This document shows, in pieces, positions 14,867 to 22,586 of a DNA stretch of 26,836 nucleotides (positions within the stretch are counted from its first letter, which is position 1; every line of letters begins with the position of its first letter). Below the pieces are notes generated by a model. That model was not told the DNA's origin, made no database searches, and saw only the letters and a list, made by a program, of their open reading frames with translations. Origin of the DNA: Anaerolineae bacterium (GTDB lineage: Bacteria > Chloroflexota > Anaerolineae > E26-bin7); the NCBI GenBank assembly GCA_029933115.1, contig JAOZOT010000011.1:1-26836 (forward strand), given 5' to 3'. A program made the translations under genes and the position numbers.

Positions 14867-14895
14867 ATTATACCACGAGGCAAGACAAAAGGCAA
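14867..14895 (-). promoter_or_regulatory. Sigma-70-type promoter for the 702-residue repeat protein
   Basis: On the minus strand TTGCCT (14890-14895), a 17-base spacer ending CTCGTGG, and a perfect TATAAT (14867-14872). The start of transcription would be near 14860. Confidence 0.7.
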
Positions 14896-14918
14896 GATGG
14901 GCAACTTGAAGTCTATCC

Positions 14919-14947
14919 TTGACCTCTAGACTGGGTTGTGGTAGAAT
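14919..14947 (+). promoter_or_regulatory. Sigma-70-type promoter for the cyclase-ATPase gene
   Basis: TTGACC (14919-14924) and TAGAAT (14942-14947) are separated by exactly 17 bases. The two divergent -35 boxes are only about 25 bases apart, so a single regulator could act on both directions. Confidence 0.68.
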
Positions 14948-15030
14948 GGCTTTAGATAAAACGATGCAATAACCACTGCCACCCTGGCCACGTTATTGCC
15001 CTCCTCCGCGACCAATTGCAATTGCAGCAG

Positions 15031-15035
15031 GGAGG
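15031..15035 (+). promoter_or_regulatory. Ribosome binding site fixing the GTG start at 15046
   Basis: GGAGG lies ten bases before GTG 15046. The open frame extends upstream to a TTG at 15016, but that start would put this site inside the coding region and has no site of its own. Confidence 0.7.
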
Positions 15036-15045
15036 ATTAAAGGTC

Positions 15046-18000
15046 GTGTCCGGAATTCCAGCACCCTTTGACATCGGATCTGGCACCGGAAAGGAAGCTC
15101 CCACTCATTTGACGCTTCCTCCCAACTTGGAGCACTATTTGCCGTCCGACTTGTGGCACAAGCTGACCGCCGCTGCCCCCCGGCGGGGAGTGTTGCTCAA
15201 TGCCCTCGACCGGCTGCGTTCCATCCTCTATCTCCTGTCCACCTATCTGCCCGGCCACCTGGTTCAGGAAAAGATGCGCCGCCCGGTGCCCGGCCTGGTG
15301 CATGGGCAACTGCTGAGGGGCACCCTTCTTTTTGCTGACGTGAGCGGCTTCACTGCCCTATCAGAGCGCCTGGCGACCCTGGGACAGGAAGGCGCCGAGC
15401 AATTGACCGACCTGATGAATCGTTACTTTGGCACAATGCTAGAGATCCTCTCCTGGTCGGGGGGCATCCTCCTCAAATTTGCCGGCGACGCCACCCTGGT
15501 CTACTTCCCAGAGCAGGAAGCAGACGAACAGGCCCATTGGGCAGTGCGGGCCGGGCAGCGGATGATGCGGGCCATGACTAATTTCGCCGCCATTGAAACG
15601 CCGCTAGGGCCCATAGCCTTACGCATGAAGATAGGCATCGGCACCGGACCCTTCCTATCGGCCAGCGTGGGCTCCGTCGAGCGGATGGAATACGTCATCC
15701 TGGGCGAGACCGTGGTTCAGACGATGGCCGCCGAAGGCGTCGCAGAAGCAGGCCAGGTAGTCGTGGACAAAACGACGACCACAGTACTTGACCCCTCTCA
15801 CTACCTTGAGCAGGCTGCCGGTTTCTACGTCGTCCGCTCTGGCATGGACAAAGACTTGGACGATTTTGAGATCAAGGCCGAAAGACGCCGGGCCCGAGGC
15901 ACCATCCCCTGGAGTGCCAGCCCTCACGCCATTGTCACCCAGATGGAAGTCGCCCTTCGCCAAATCCAGGCTCTGACCCCTTATCTGGCTCCTGAATTGG
16001 TAGAGCGCATCGTGGCTCACGCCCGGCAGCGCCGGATAGAAAGCGAATACCGACCTACCGCCGTCCTTTTCTGCAACTTTACCGGCTTCGAGACACTCCT
16101 ATCCGCCTGGGGGCAGGGGGGAGTGCGGCGGGTGACCCGCCTGTTGAACGATTACTTCAACGCCATGTACCAGATCATCGCCCGACACGGTGGCTTTATC
16201 AACCGCATTGACCCCTATAGTCACGGCTCCAAATTGCTCGTCCTTTTCGGCGCACCGGTAGTCCACGAAGACGACCCGCAGCGAGCGGTGAACGCGGCCT
16301 TGGCCATGAACGCCGAACTGGACGCACTGAACGACCGCTGGCGCCGCACCCTGGCTTCTCACTTACCGCCAGAACTGGACGGCCCCCCGGTCCAGCAACG
16401 CATTGGCATCACCCAAGGGCTGACCTTTGCCGGGCAGGTAGGCTCGTCTACGCGGCGAGAGTACACTGTCATGGGCGACGATGTGAACCTGGCTGCTCGG
16501 CTGATGGCTGCCGCCCAACCGGGCCAGATTCTCCTCAGCCAGCGTGTCTACGATGCCGTAGTGGACCATTTTGCGGCCACGGCTCTGAAGCCCATCCGCG
16601 TCAAGGGTAAAAGCCAGCTCATCCCCATCTACCAGGTGGAGGGGCTCCGTGACGACCCTCTGGCCCGCCGCCTGCGCAGCCGGGGGCCTCTGGCCGGACG
16701 TGAGGCCGAAGTGGCTCAGGGCCAGGCGATCCTCCGCCAAGCGTTTGAGGAGGCCCAAGGGACACTGCTCATCATCCGGGGACCGGCCGGTGTGGGCAAA
16801 AGCCACCTGGCCGACGAACTGGTCGCCCACGCCCTGGCCCGGGGTGTCCAAGTCCTGTTCAGCGAGTGTCGGTCCTACACCGCCGAAGCGCCCTACACTC
16901 CCTGGACCACCCTCCTGCAAACTCTGGCAGGCATTGCACCGACCGACCACCCTCAGGTCTGTAGCGAAAAGCTGCTCGGTATGCTAACCGACCTGGGTCT
17001 AGCCCACGACGAATACGCAGCACCCCTGGCCAACCTGATTGGATTGCAGAGTATCACCTTCCCTGCGGTGCCCGGCCCACCTGCTGAAGCCCACGCCGCA
17101 CCATCTCAGCCCCAGGTCGAGCCTCAACGCAGATCAGGTCTATTTGACCAGTTGGAGCAAAAGGTAGCCGAACGAGAAAAGAGCAGCCTGAACCTGTGGC
17201 AACTGGCCCAGGAACGGCAGAAGGCGCAGCCCGGGCAGATGTGGCAACGCTTGCAAACACGAGTCACCGCCCGCGAGCGGGTGCGATTATTTGAAGCCGT
17301 GTGGGGATTGATAGCACGCCTCTCGGCCGACGCTCCCCTCCTGCTCTTCTTCGAGAACGCCCAGTGGATGGACTCGGCCTCGTGGGAGCTACTCGACTAC
17401 CTGAGCGAACGATTGCCCTCATGGCCCATCCTGGCCTTGGTGGTGCAACGCAGCGAGGACGAAGATGAACCATTACAAGACATCGGGAAGGGGCAAACAC
17501 TCACGCTGAAGCCACTGAGTCTGGAGGACACCATAACGCTGGTGACCCACATGCTAGGCGAGACGTCAGTGCAGGCCGATCTGGCTCAAGCCATCTACGA
17601 GCAAAGCGGAGGTGTCCCCCTCTTTGTCGAGGAAATCGTCCGCTGGTTGCAACGGACGGGGCAACACAACCTGGACGCCCTGAAAGACGGTCTACGGGCC
17701 TCGGGCACGTTTCAAGAGTTGGTGCTCAGCCGCCTGGACAGCCTGCCTCAGGGCCAGCGCGATACGGCCAAAGCTGCCTCGGTCGTGGGCAACGAGTTCC
17801 GCCGTGGAGATCTGCGCCCTCTGCTGCCTCCTACCATTGACGATGCGCTCCTGGACGAGTACCTCCGTGGCCTGGAAGAGGCACGGCTGATCCTTCTGGC
17901 GGAATCCGACGATGACCCCCTTTACACCTTCCGACAAACGCTGGTCCGCGAGGTGGTGTACGAGAGCCAACCCTTCGCCCAGCGCCGAGAACTCCACGCC

Positions 18001-19038
18001 AGGATGGCCGCTTATCTAGAGGCCCGCCACGCCGACGACCTGGCGGACTATGCCGAATTGCTGGCCCACCATTATTACCTGGCCAACCGTCTCCTGCCCG
18101 CCGCCCGCTACCTGCTCCTTTCCGGCCACAAAGCCAGGCAGCGGTACGCCTATTCGCAAGCAGCGGACTTTTACAAGCAGGCGTTGGCCGCCCTAGAGCA
18201 TCTCCCCCCCGGCGAAGTGAGTTCCGAAACAGCAACTCTGAAAGCCCAGGCCCACGAAGGGTTGGGAGATGTGGCACTGCTGACCAACGACTTTGCCGCG
18301 GCGGCGGCGGCCTATCGCACCGCCCGCTCAAGTCTACCCGACGACACCCAGACCGAAACCCCACCCAGGTTGTTGCTCAAGCTGGCCCTGGTTCTGCCCA
18401 CTCAAGGTCAGGCTGCTGAAGCCGAGGCGTGCGCGCGCCAAGCGTGGGCCGCGCACGAGGCGTCGGGCGACCTGGCGGCCGCGGCCACTCTCGCCTGGCT
18501 TCTCTGGCGCGCCGACGACGCCGAGGCTGGCGAGTGGATCAAACGAGGCATAGCCCTCACCGGTCAGGGCTCTGACCCCTGGACCACCGCAGTCGCCGCG
18601 CTGTTGACCGATCTGGACGGGGATTGGGAGTCGGCCCAGGAAAAGTACCTGGCCCTCAATGAACCGGTCGGCGCGGCGCTGGCAACCTGCCGCCTGGGTG
18701 ACCGGCACCTGAGTCAAGGGGACACTGCCAGGGCACTGGCCCTGTACGACCAAGCTGCCGAGGTGTGGAACCAGACAAACGACGACTGCGGCCTAGCCCT
18801 GGCCCGCTACCGCCAGGCCGAGGCTCACCTGAGAAGCGGAGACACTGCCGCCACCCGCGCCGCACTACGCGAGGCGCTGACCTTGCTGGACACGTGCACA
18901 ACGGCCACCCAAGATGACCGGGAAACAGTCCAGAGAGCCCTCGCAGCAATAGACACCGGCCAAACCAAAGCGTGGCCACCCTGGCGCTGGCAACGCTACG
19001 ACGACGCCTTCCGTATCTCGATCCTGTTCCAACCCTGA
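15046..19038 (+). CDS. Tandem class III nucleotidyl cyclase - P-loop NTPase - TPR-like protein
   Basis: A 1330-residue cytoplasmic protein from the GTG at 15046. Two cyclase homology domains (about 85-250 and 330-535) are followed by an NTPase (about 555-880) and helical TPR-like repeats (about 980-1310). In domain 1 the metal aspartates are present (LFAD98VSGF, AGD148ATLVYF), but the Asn and Arg of the last motif are lost (GETVVQTMAA: V224, A228). Domain 2 is the mirror: metal positions are N344 and S395, while MGDDVN481LAAR485L is intact. Together they can form one complete site, as in mammalian soluble adenylyl cyclase, which shares this domain order. The P-loop is GPAGVGKS (579-586); the Walker B-like LLFFENAQWMD (around 766-776) has Asn where Asp is usual. 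The product (cAMP or cGMP) cannot be read off. A Gln/Lys-rich insert lies near 680-735. Confidence 0.88.
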   Translation: MSGIPAPFDIGSGTGKEAPTHLTLPPNLEHYLPSDLWHKLTAAAPRRGVLLNALDRLRSILYLLSTYLPGHLVQEKMRRPVPGLVHGQLLRGTLLFADVSGFTALSERLATLGQEGAEQLTDLMNRYFGTMLEILSWSGGILLKFAGDATLVYFPEQEADEQAHWAVRAGQRMMRAMTNFAAIETPLGPIALRMKIGIGTGPFLSASVGSVERMEYVILGETVVQTMAAEGVAEAGQVVVDKTTTTVLDPSHYLEQAAGFYVVRSGMDKDLDDFEIKAERRRARGTIPWSASPHAIVTQMEVALRQIQALTPYLAPELVERIVAHARQRRIESEYRPTAVLFCNFTGFETLLSAWGQGGVRRVTRLLNDYFNAMYQIIARHGGFINRIDPYSHGSKLLVLFGAPVVHEDDPQRAVNAALAMNAELDALNDRWRRTLASHLPPELDGPPVQQRIGITQGLTFAGQVGSSTRREYTVMGDDVNLAARLMAAAQPGQILLSQRVYDAVVDHFAATALKPIRVKGKSQLIPIYQVEGLRDDPLARRLRSRGPLAGREAEVAQGQAILRQAFEEAQGTLLIIRGPAGVGKSHLADELVAHALARGVQVLFSECRSYTAEAPYTPWTTLLQTLAGIAPTDHPQVCSEKLLGMLTDLGLAHDEYAAPLANLIGLQSITFPAVPGPPAEAHAAPSQPQVEPQRRSGLFDQLEQKVAEREKSSLNLWQLAQERQKAQPGQMWQRLQTRVTARERVRLFEAVWGLIARLSADAPLLLFFENAQWMDSASWELLDYLSERLPSWPILALVVQRSEDEDEPLQDIGKGQTLTLKPLSLEDTITLVTHMLGETSVQADLAQAIYEQSGGVPLFVEEIVRWLQRTGQHNLDALKDGLRASGTFQELVLSRLDSLPQGQRDTAKAASVVGNEFRRGDLRPLLPPTIDDALLDEYLRGLEEARLILLAESDDDPLYTFRQTLVREVVYESQPFAQRRELHARMAAYLEARHADDLADYAELLAHHYYLANRLLPAARYLLLSGHKARQRYAYSQAADFYKQALAALEHLPPGEVSSETATLKAQAHEGLGDVALLTNDFAAAAAAYRTARSSLPDDTQTETPPRLLLKLALVLPTQGQAAEAEACARQAWAAHEASGDLAAAATLAWLLWRADDAEAGEWIKRGIALTGQGSDPWTTAVAALLTDLDGDWESAQEKYLALNEPVGAALATCRLGDRHLSQGDTARALALYDQAAEVWNQTNDDCGLALARYRQAEAHLRSGDTAATRAALREALTLLDTCTTATQDDRETVQRALAAIDTGQTKAWPPWRWQRYDDAFRISILFQP

Positions 19039-19081
19039 TCCACCTCGTAGAAAGGGGCTTGTGCAGCGAAGCCTGGGAAGC

Positions 19082-19100
19082 TTGAGGGTACCCCCCTCAA
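19082..19100. terminator. Hairpin after the cyclase-ATPase gene
   Basis: TTGAGGG-TACCC-CCCTCAA, a perfect 7-bp stem 44 bases past the stop. There is no T-run, so it is only a weak terminator candidate. Further on, AAGCCGGAAGGCG and AAGCCGGAGGGCG form a short direct repeat near 19132-19170. The rest of the 267-base gap shows nothing recognisable. Confidence 0.35.
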
Positions 19101-19294
19101 CCCCACTTTCCACACCCCCCGACCTGCTACGCAAGCCGGAAGGCGCGAACCCTCCAATAAGCCGGAGGGCGACAGCACGATACCAACCAACATAGTAATG
19201 AGACAGCACCATCTGACCCGAAGCTGTCAGCGAACAGGGCTGCTACTCCTCACCGGCGGTGTGCTAGTTGGCCATCATACCTACATAGACGAGT

Positions 19295-19299
19295 GGAGG
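19295..19299 (+). promoter_or_regulatory. Ribosome binding site fixing the start at 19306
   Basis: GGAGG lies six bases before ATG 19306, which begins MNLFRSGIFRRTFF directly ahead of the first membrane segment. The longer frame from 19198 adds 36 residues of unlikely N-terminus and lacks a ribosome site. Confidence 0.7.
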
Positions 19300-19305
19300 A
19301 CAGCC

Positions 19306-20940
19306 ATGAACTTGTTCCGCTCGGGGATATTCCGCAGGACCTTTTTCTCCATTCTGACTGTGTCTCTGGTGCCGTTGATCATTCTGGGGGGACTCGCCCT
19401 GCACAGTGCCAACGATGCCGGGGCCACAGCTATCGCTCGCAGCCGGGCAGCACTGGACGACAAGGCTGCCGAAGCGCTGGAATTGCGCGTCGTGGAGACG
19501 GCTAATGCCGTGGCACACTTCCTGGAGGAACGGGAGGCTGATCTGCGCACCCTGGCCTTGTTGCCTCGCACCGGTGAGGCCTACCTGAGCTTCTCCCAGA
19601 CTCACCAAGCGATGGTATGGGACGCAGACGGCCGGCGCTACTTGCCTCTTTACCGCGAGATCGCTTTCATTGATCCGACCGGCCAAGAAGTAGTCAAGGT
19701 CTCAGACAATCGGCTGGCTGCACCGGCTGAATTGCGTGATGTCAGCCGCCCAGATCAAACTCTCTTTCCCGGAGAAACCTATTTCAACGAGATCATCGAG
19801 CTGCCACCGGGAGAGATCTACGTCTCACCGGTGACCGGCTATTACCTGTCAACTGACGTAGCCCAGGCCGGGGTGGAGAAACCAGACGGCCAGGTCTACG
19901 ATGGCATTGTGCGCTGGGCCATGACCATCTACGAAGAAGAGACGCTCCAAGGTGTGGTGACACTGGCCCTGAACCACCGCCACCTGCAAGAGTTCACCGA
20001 CCACATTGTGCCCACAATCGAGCGGTTTACTGCCCTGCCGGATGCGACCACCGGCAATTACGCTTACCTGATTGACACCGACGGCTGGGTGATCGCCCAT
20101 CCCCGTGACTATTACATCCGGGGATTGCGAGCCGATGGCAGCCTGGTGCCGGCCCTGAACGAAACCGATTATCAGGAGCAGCAGGACCGTGGAGAGATTC
20201 CGCTGAACCTGGCAAAGCTCAGCTTCATGGATCCCAACCTGCCGCTGGTCAACGAGCAGGCGCAAATGGGTCGGGCCGGTTCAGTCACCTACTATTGGGA
20301 TGGACATAACAAGTTCGTGGCCTATGCGCCTATCCCTTATTACACCGGGCGCTATAATGAGCCAAGCGGCTTCGGCTGGGTGGGGCTGGGCGCCGATACA
20401 GATACTTTCCATCAGGCGGCTACTCTAGTAGGGGCAGCCATCCAGGACAAAGTTCGCACACTGACCATTACCGCGCTGGCCGTCCTGGTGCTCACCGGCC
20501 TGGCAGTTCTCACCATCTCCGGCCTGCTGGCTCGCCAAATCGCTGCTCCTATCCAGCAACTCATCGAGGCCGCCCGCTCTGTGGAACGGGGTGACTTTCA
20601 ACTCGACATCCTCAACCTCATCCTCCACAGTCGGTCTGCCATCCGGCGACTCGTCGAGGCCGCCCGCTCTGTGAAACAGGAGGGTTTCAAGCTCAGCGTC
20701 CTCAGCTCTCTCTTCCAGAGCCAGCCGGAAGACGAGATCGTCCACCTGGCCCGCGTGTTCCGTGAAATGGCCATTCAGGTGCAGAAACGAGAGCAACACC
20801 TGAAACAACAGGTGCAACAACTCCGCATCGAGGTAGACGAAATGAAAAAGGCCCGCCAAGTGGCCGAAATCACAGAGACGGAATACTTCAAACAGTTACA
20901 GAAAAAGGCAAAGGAACTCAGAAGCAGACTGGCTAAATAA
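19306..20940 (+). CDS. Cache-HAMP membrane sensor with duplicated HAMP segment and conserved tail
   Basis: A 544-residue inner-membrane receptor. TM1 is at about 11-32 (FFSILTVSLVPLIILGGLAL). An extracytoplasmic dCache-like sensor fills about 35-375, with paired PAS-like parts (FIDPTGQEVVKVSDNR and YLIDTDGWVIAHPRDYYIRG). TM2 is at about 383-408, followed by HAMP. Residues 416-445 and 446-475 are a tandem duplication (QQLIEAARSVERGDF / RRLVEAARSVKQEGF), making the linker about 30 residues longer than a normal HAMP. There is no kinase, cyclase or chemotaxis output domain: the protein ends in a coiled coil and a tail (KARQVAEITETEYFKQLQKK) shared with the proteins at 21062 and 24101. Ligand unknown; Cache domains usually bind small organic molecules. 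It is first of the set leading to the MinD-like gene. Confidence 0.85.
   Translation: MNLFRSGIFRRTFFSILTVSLVPLIILGGLALHSANDAGATAIARSRAALDDKAAEALELRVVETANAVAHFLEEREADLRTLALLPRTGEAYLSFSQTHQAMVWDADGRRYLPLYREIAFIDPTGQEVVKVSDNRLAAPAELRDVSRPDQTLFPGETYFNEIIELPPGEIYVSPVTGYYLSTDVAQAGVEKPDGQVYDGIVRWAMTIYEEETLQGVVTLALNHRHLQEFTDHIVPTIERFTALPDATTGNYAYLIDTDGWVIAHPRDYYIRGLRADGSLVPALNETDYQEQQDRGEIPLNLAKLSFMDPNLPLVNEQAQMGRAGSVTYYWDGHNKFVAYAPIPYYTGRYNEPSGFGWVGLGADTDTFHQAATLVGAAIQDKVRTLTITALAVLVLTGLAVLTISGLLARQIAAPIQQLIEAARSVERGDFQLDILNLILHSRSAIRRLVEAARSVKQEGFKLSVLSSLFQSQPEDEIVHLARVFREMAIQVQKREQHLKQQVQQLRIEVDEMKKARQVAEITETEYFKQLQKKAKELRSRLAK
20551..20730 (+). repeat. 90-bp tandem duplication inside the HAMP region
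   Basis: Units 20551-20640 and 20641-20730 share the exact 20-mer TCGAGGCCGCCCGCTCTGTG at the same offset (20564 and 20654). The period of 90 keeps the frame and adds 30 residues. Divergence outside the core shows that the duplication is old and retained. Confidence 0.82.
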
Positions 20941-20964
20941 TTGGACAATTGAGAGGTCACATCA

Positions 20965-20985
20965 GCCTGGTGATAACCACCAGGC
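20965..20985. terminator. Hairpin between the two HAMP genes
   Basis: GCCTGGTG-ATAAC-CACCAGGC, a perfect 8-bp stem 25 bases past the stop of the 544-residue receptor. No T-run follows. It could attenuate or process the message ahead of the sensor-less HAMP gene. Confidence 0.35.
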
Positions 20986-21050
20986 AAGGCCCAGCAAGCT
21001 TCCGAACACTCTCACCAAACACTTAACTACTACCAACAGCAAGGTCATGA

Positions 21051-21056
21051 GGAGGT
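21051..21056 (+). promoter_or_regulatory. Ribosome binding site fixing the start at 21062
   Basis: GGAGGT lies five bases before ATG 21062. The in-frame ATG at 21047 overlaps this site and is therefore unlikely to be the start. Confidence 0.7.
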
Positions 21057-21061
21057 GCCTA

Positions 21062-21634
21062 ATGGATAAGAACCAGGAAGATAGACAGGTCAAACTCGTC
21101 AGCCTGCACAAGAGCTCCGGTGATCGCGCGAGTGAGGCCGGTCAGGATAGACGAGCCAGGTTCATCAGCCTACAAGTGAAATTGCTGCTCGGTTTTACCC
21201 TGGCGTTCAGCGTTGCCTTCGCCGCAGCCTATTACTTGTCCCATAGCGCGGTGGTGGCCTCTATTATCACCTACGTCACTCTCGTCATCCTGATCTTCCT
21301 AGCCGCTAGAGCCCTCACCCGGCCCATCGTCACACTGACCCAATCTGCCCGGCGGGTAGCCGAGGGTGACTATAGCCGAGGGGTCATCCCCCAAATGGGA
21401 GGTCTGCTAAGCGACGAGACCGCCGCCCTGGCCGAGGTCTTCCGCCAGATGGTGACCAAAATAGCAGACCGCGAGAGAGATCTGAAAGACCAGGTGAGAG
21501 AGCTAACGCTGACCATGCATATCCAGATTGACCAACTCAAAAAAGCCAAGAGCGTGGCCGAGATCACCGAGAGCGAGTATTTTCTGCAATTGCAAGAAAA
21601 AGCCCGCAAGATGCGAGAGGCCAGGAGAAAATAA
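21062..21634 (+). CDS. Sensor-less two-TM HAMP protein with conserved tail
   Basis: A 190-residue membrane protein. A basic N-terminal cytoplasmic segment (1-40) carries two versions of one motif (EDRQVKLVSL and QDRRARFISL). Two membrane helices (about 41-61 and 64-85) are joined by only a few residues, so there is almost no extracytoplasmic domain. HAMP (LTRPIVTLTQSARRVAEGDY) covers about 84-135, then a coiled coil and the tail SVAEITESEYFLQLQEKARK. It is a clear paralog of the protein at 24101 (shared FISLxVKLLxGFTL start, HAMP and tail) with the Cache domain absent. It may form mixed dimers with the full-length receptors or act as a membrane platform; both are inference. It lies 119 bases upstream of the MinD-like gene. 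Confidence 0.82.
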   Translation: MDKNQEDRQVKLVSLHKSSGDRASEAGQDRRARFISLQVKLLLGFTLAFSVAFAAAYYLSHSAVVASIITYVTLVILIFLAARALTRPIVTLTQSARRVAEGDYSRGVIPQMGGLLSDETAALAEVFRQMVTKIADRERDLKDQVRELTLTMHIQIDQLKKAKSVAEITESEYFLQLQEKARKMREARRK

Positions 21635-21753
21635 GGCCAGAGTCGAGACTTTAGCCGGTTCTTTTCCGCTGAAGGCTCCGCCCCTCAAGCCATTTTAGCC
21701 GCAATCACAAGAATCTGGCCCAGCACCTTCGCACTCAGAGTAGGAGGAGTGTC

Positions 21754-22509
21754 ATGGCAAAAATCATATCCATCCATTCGTTCCGTGGTGGAACTGGCAA
21801 ATCCAATATCACGGCCAACGTTGCCAGCCTGCTGGCCGCCGAAGGCCACCGCGTCGGCGTGATTGACACCGACATCCAATCCCCTGGCATCCACGTCCTC
21901 TTCGGCCTCGACGAGGGAGACGTCAAACACTCCCTCAACGACTACCTCTGGGGCAAATGCGACATCGAACAAACCGCCCACAACGTCACCCCTAGCCTCA
22001 ACACCAACATCAAAGGCCAGGTCTTCCTCATCCCTTCCAGCATCAAAGCCGGCGAAATCGCCCGCGTCCTCCGCGAAGGCTACGACGTCGGCCTCCTCAA
22101 CGACGGCTTCCACGAACTGGTCGAAACCCTCCGCCTCGATGTGCTCATGATTGATACCCACCCCGGCCTCAACGAGGAAACCCTCCTCTCCATCGCCATC
22201 TCCGACGCCTTGGGTATCATCCTCCGCCCCGACAACCAGGACTACCAGGGCACCGGCGTCACCGTCGAGGTCGCCCGCAAACTCGACGTCCCGCACATGG
22301 TCCTCATCGTCAACAAGGTGCCCTCCGTCTTTAACCTCGACAAGGTCAAAGCCAAGGTGGAGCAAACCTACGGCTGCGAAGTCGCCGCCGTGCTCCCCCA
22401 TTCCGACGAAATGATGGCCCTGGCCAGCGCAGGTATCTTCGCCCTGCGCTACCCAGACCACCCGGTGACGGCCACCCTCAAACAACTGGCGGCCAAGTTG
22501 GTTGAGTAG
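21754..22509 (+). CDS. MinD/ParA-like P-loop ATPase, variant Walker A (first copy)
   Basis: A 251-residue SIMIBI-class ATPase. The Walker A loop is FRGGTGKSN (residues 10-18): the second lysine (K16) is present but the signature lysine of the deviant motif (KGGxGK) is Arg11. Other blocks are VGVIDTDIQSPGIHVLFGL (switch I region), LMIDTHPGLNEETL (Walker B, switch II) and VLIVNKVPS (guanine/adenine-side motif). No ParB, MinC or MinE gene is near, so chromosome partition or division-site roles are not supported. The start has AGGAGG six bases upstream. Codons end in C far more often than in neighbouring genes, and long frames are open on other strands as a result. A second copy starts at 26737. 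Probable role: ATP-driven dimerisation at the membrane with the HAMP proteins (inference). Confidence 0.88.
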   Translation: MAKIISIHSFRGGTGKSNITANVASLLAAEGHRVGVIDTDIQSPGIHVLFGLDEGDVKHSLNDYLWGKCDIEQTAHNVTPSLNTNIKGQVFLIPSSIKAGEIARVLREGYDVGLLNDGFHELVETLRLDVLMIDTHPGLNEETLLSIAISDALGIILRPDNQDYQGTGVTVEVARKLDVPHMVLIVNKVPSVFNLDKVKAKVEQTYGCEVAAVLPHSDEMMALASAGIFALRYPDHPVTATLKQLAAKLVE

Positions 22510-22586
22510 GCTAGGAGTAGAACACATCGGGACTCAGAAACCGCCATCGTTGCAAAGCGGGCAGTCTATCCCAGAGGAGCAGACCT

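Noticed and set aside
15016..15045. TTG start for the cyclase gene
   Set aside because: The only good ribosome site lies after this TTG and serves the GTG at 15046.
21754..22509. Plasmid or chromosome partition (parAB) or MinCDE locus
   Set aside because: No ParB, MinC, MinE or parS-like repeats nearby; the neighbours are HAMP receptors and a transporter.
21685..22527. 280-codon minus-strand frame opposite the MinD gene
   Set aside because: Caused by the strong C bias at third positions of the MinD gene; Val/Asp/Glu/Gly-rich low complexity with no motif.
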